A DNA stretch of 64,000 bases from positions 1 to 64,000 of the forward strand of contig CANLWY010000004.1 of NCBI GenBank assembly GCA_947494995.1, read 5' to 3'. Source of the stretch: an uncultured Campylobacterales bacterium (GTDB taxonomy: Bacteria; Campylobacterota; Campylobacteria; Campylobacterales; Arcobacteraceae). A program made the translations under genes and the position numbers. Within the stretch, counting starts at the first letter, position 1; the number at the start of each line of letters is the position of its first letter. Under the pieces are notes generated by a model. It had not been told where the DNA came from. It saw only the letters and a list, made by a program, of their open reading frames with translations, and searched no databases. Positions 63,568-64,000 of this stretch are shown here, in pieces.

Positions 63568-64000
63568 ATGCATATTTCTGATGGAATATTATCAAGTGAA
63601 GTTGTAATTGCTACATCTGTTATATCAGTTGGATTAGTTTTATACGCACTTAAAAATTTAAAAAATTCTAATATTGCAATTGTTGCAGCAATGGGGGCTA
63701 TATTTTTTATAGCCTCTTTTATACATATTCCATTAGGGCCTACGCAAATACATTTAGTATTAATAGGAGTTATAGGATTAATACTTGGCTCTTCAGTATT
63801 TTTAGCTCTTTTAATTGCACTATTATTGCAAGCTACACTTTTAGGCTATGGAGGTTTAACTTCCCTTGGTGCAAATCTTATAATTATGGCTTTACCAGCT
63901 TTTATAGTTTATATAATAACTAAAAAAGGGTTTCTTAATTTTTTAAATGAGAAGATGAAATATTTTTTTATTGGTTTTATAGCAGTACTTTTATCAACTG
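63568..64000 (+). CDS. cbiM: CbiM/NikM-type nickel or cobalt ECF transporter component, cut by window end
   Basis: The first 144 codons are visible. The frame starts MHISDGILSSE; the N-terminal His2 of this motif is a metal ligand in CbiM/NikM. Hydrophobic helices and the conserved GPTQIHLVLIGVIGLILG follow. The rest lies outside the window. Nickel is favoured over cobalt because of the preceding DUF4198 gene and the hydrogenase operon. Confidence 0.88.
   Translation, partial: MHISDGILSSEVVIATSVISVGLVLYALKNLKNSNIAIVAAMGAIFFIASFIHIPLGPTQIHLVLIGVIGLILGSSVFLALLIALLLQATLLGYGGLTSLGANLIIMALPAFIVYIITKKGFLNFLNEKMKYFFIGFIAVLLST

Overview
The window is low-GC bacterial DNA, almost fully coding, and looks like the chromosome of an Arcobacter-type member of the Campylobacterota. 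The evidence is a futalosine-pathway MqnA, periplasmic NapA, an NrfHA-type nitrite reductase, group-typical cell-wall genes, and separate rpoB and rpoC genes that overlap by 8 bp (fused in Helicobacter). No insertion sequence, prophage, rRNA or CRISPR array was seen. The genus is an inference from gene content.

Region 1 (1-17 kb) is housekeeping. It holds a secreted protein of unknown function, a cyclophilin, divergent ftsI and ftsW with murG, uppP, mqnA, moaD-moaE, a PHP-family phosphatase and glnA. It continues with a class A penicillin-binding protein, an orphan ABC ATPase, gpmI, mraY and murD. Region 2 (17-31.2 kb) is the ancient translation/transcription block: tRNA-Phe, -Thr, -Tyr and -Gly, tuf, rpmG, tRNA-Trp, secE, nusG, rplKAJL, rpoB, rpoC. 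Several leader or intergenic hairpins lie between its genes.

Region 3 (31.2-46.3 kb) is accessory respiration and signalling. It has a small membrane protein, an EAL protein, a YciI-like protein, napA-napB, an orphan OmpR-type regulator, nrfH-nrfA, a large sensor diguanylate cyclase and a pstSCAB-like transporter. The nap locus lacks the usual napG, H, F and L genes and keeps only what looks like the first 18 or so codons of napD. The napA and nrfH promoters share one architecture, with a Crp/Fnr-type box at -41.5 and an upstream GCACAAAAT element at the same distance. The napB and nrfA 3' regions share a hairpin of fixed geometry (9 bp stem, 26 nt loop) with compensatory base changes.

Region 4 (46.4-64 kb) is a formate hydrogenlyase locus. 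A divergent Crp/Fnr-type regulator faces a 12-gene operon: selenocysteine-containing fdhF, hyfA, B, C, E, F, G, H and I (no hyfD), hycH, hycI and a formate channel. It is followed by a tungstate/molybdate ABC transporter and by the start of a nickel ECF transporter locus, cut off by the window end. Formate import, formate oxidation at Mo/W-Sec, proton reduction at [NiFe], large-subunit maturation, and Mo/W and Ni supply are therefore encoded side by side. The two transporter units each have a palindrome at their promoter that could serve as a metal-responsive operator.
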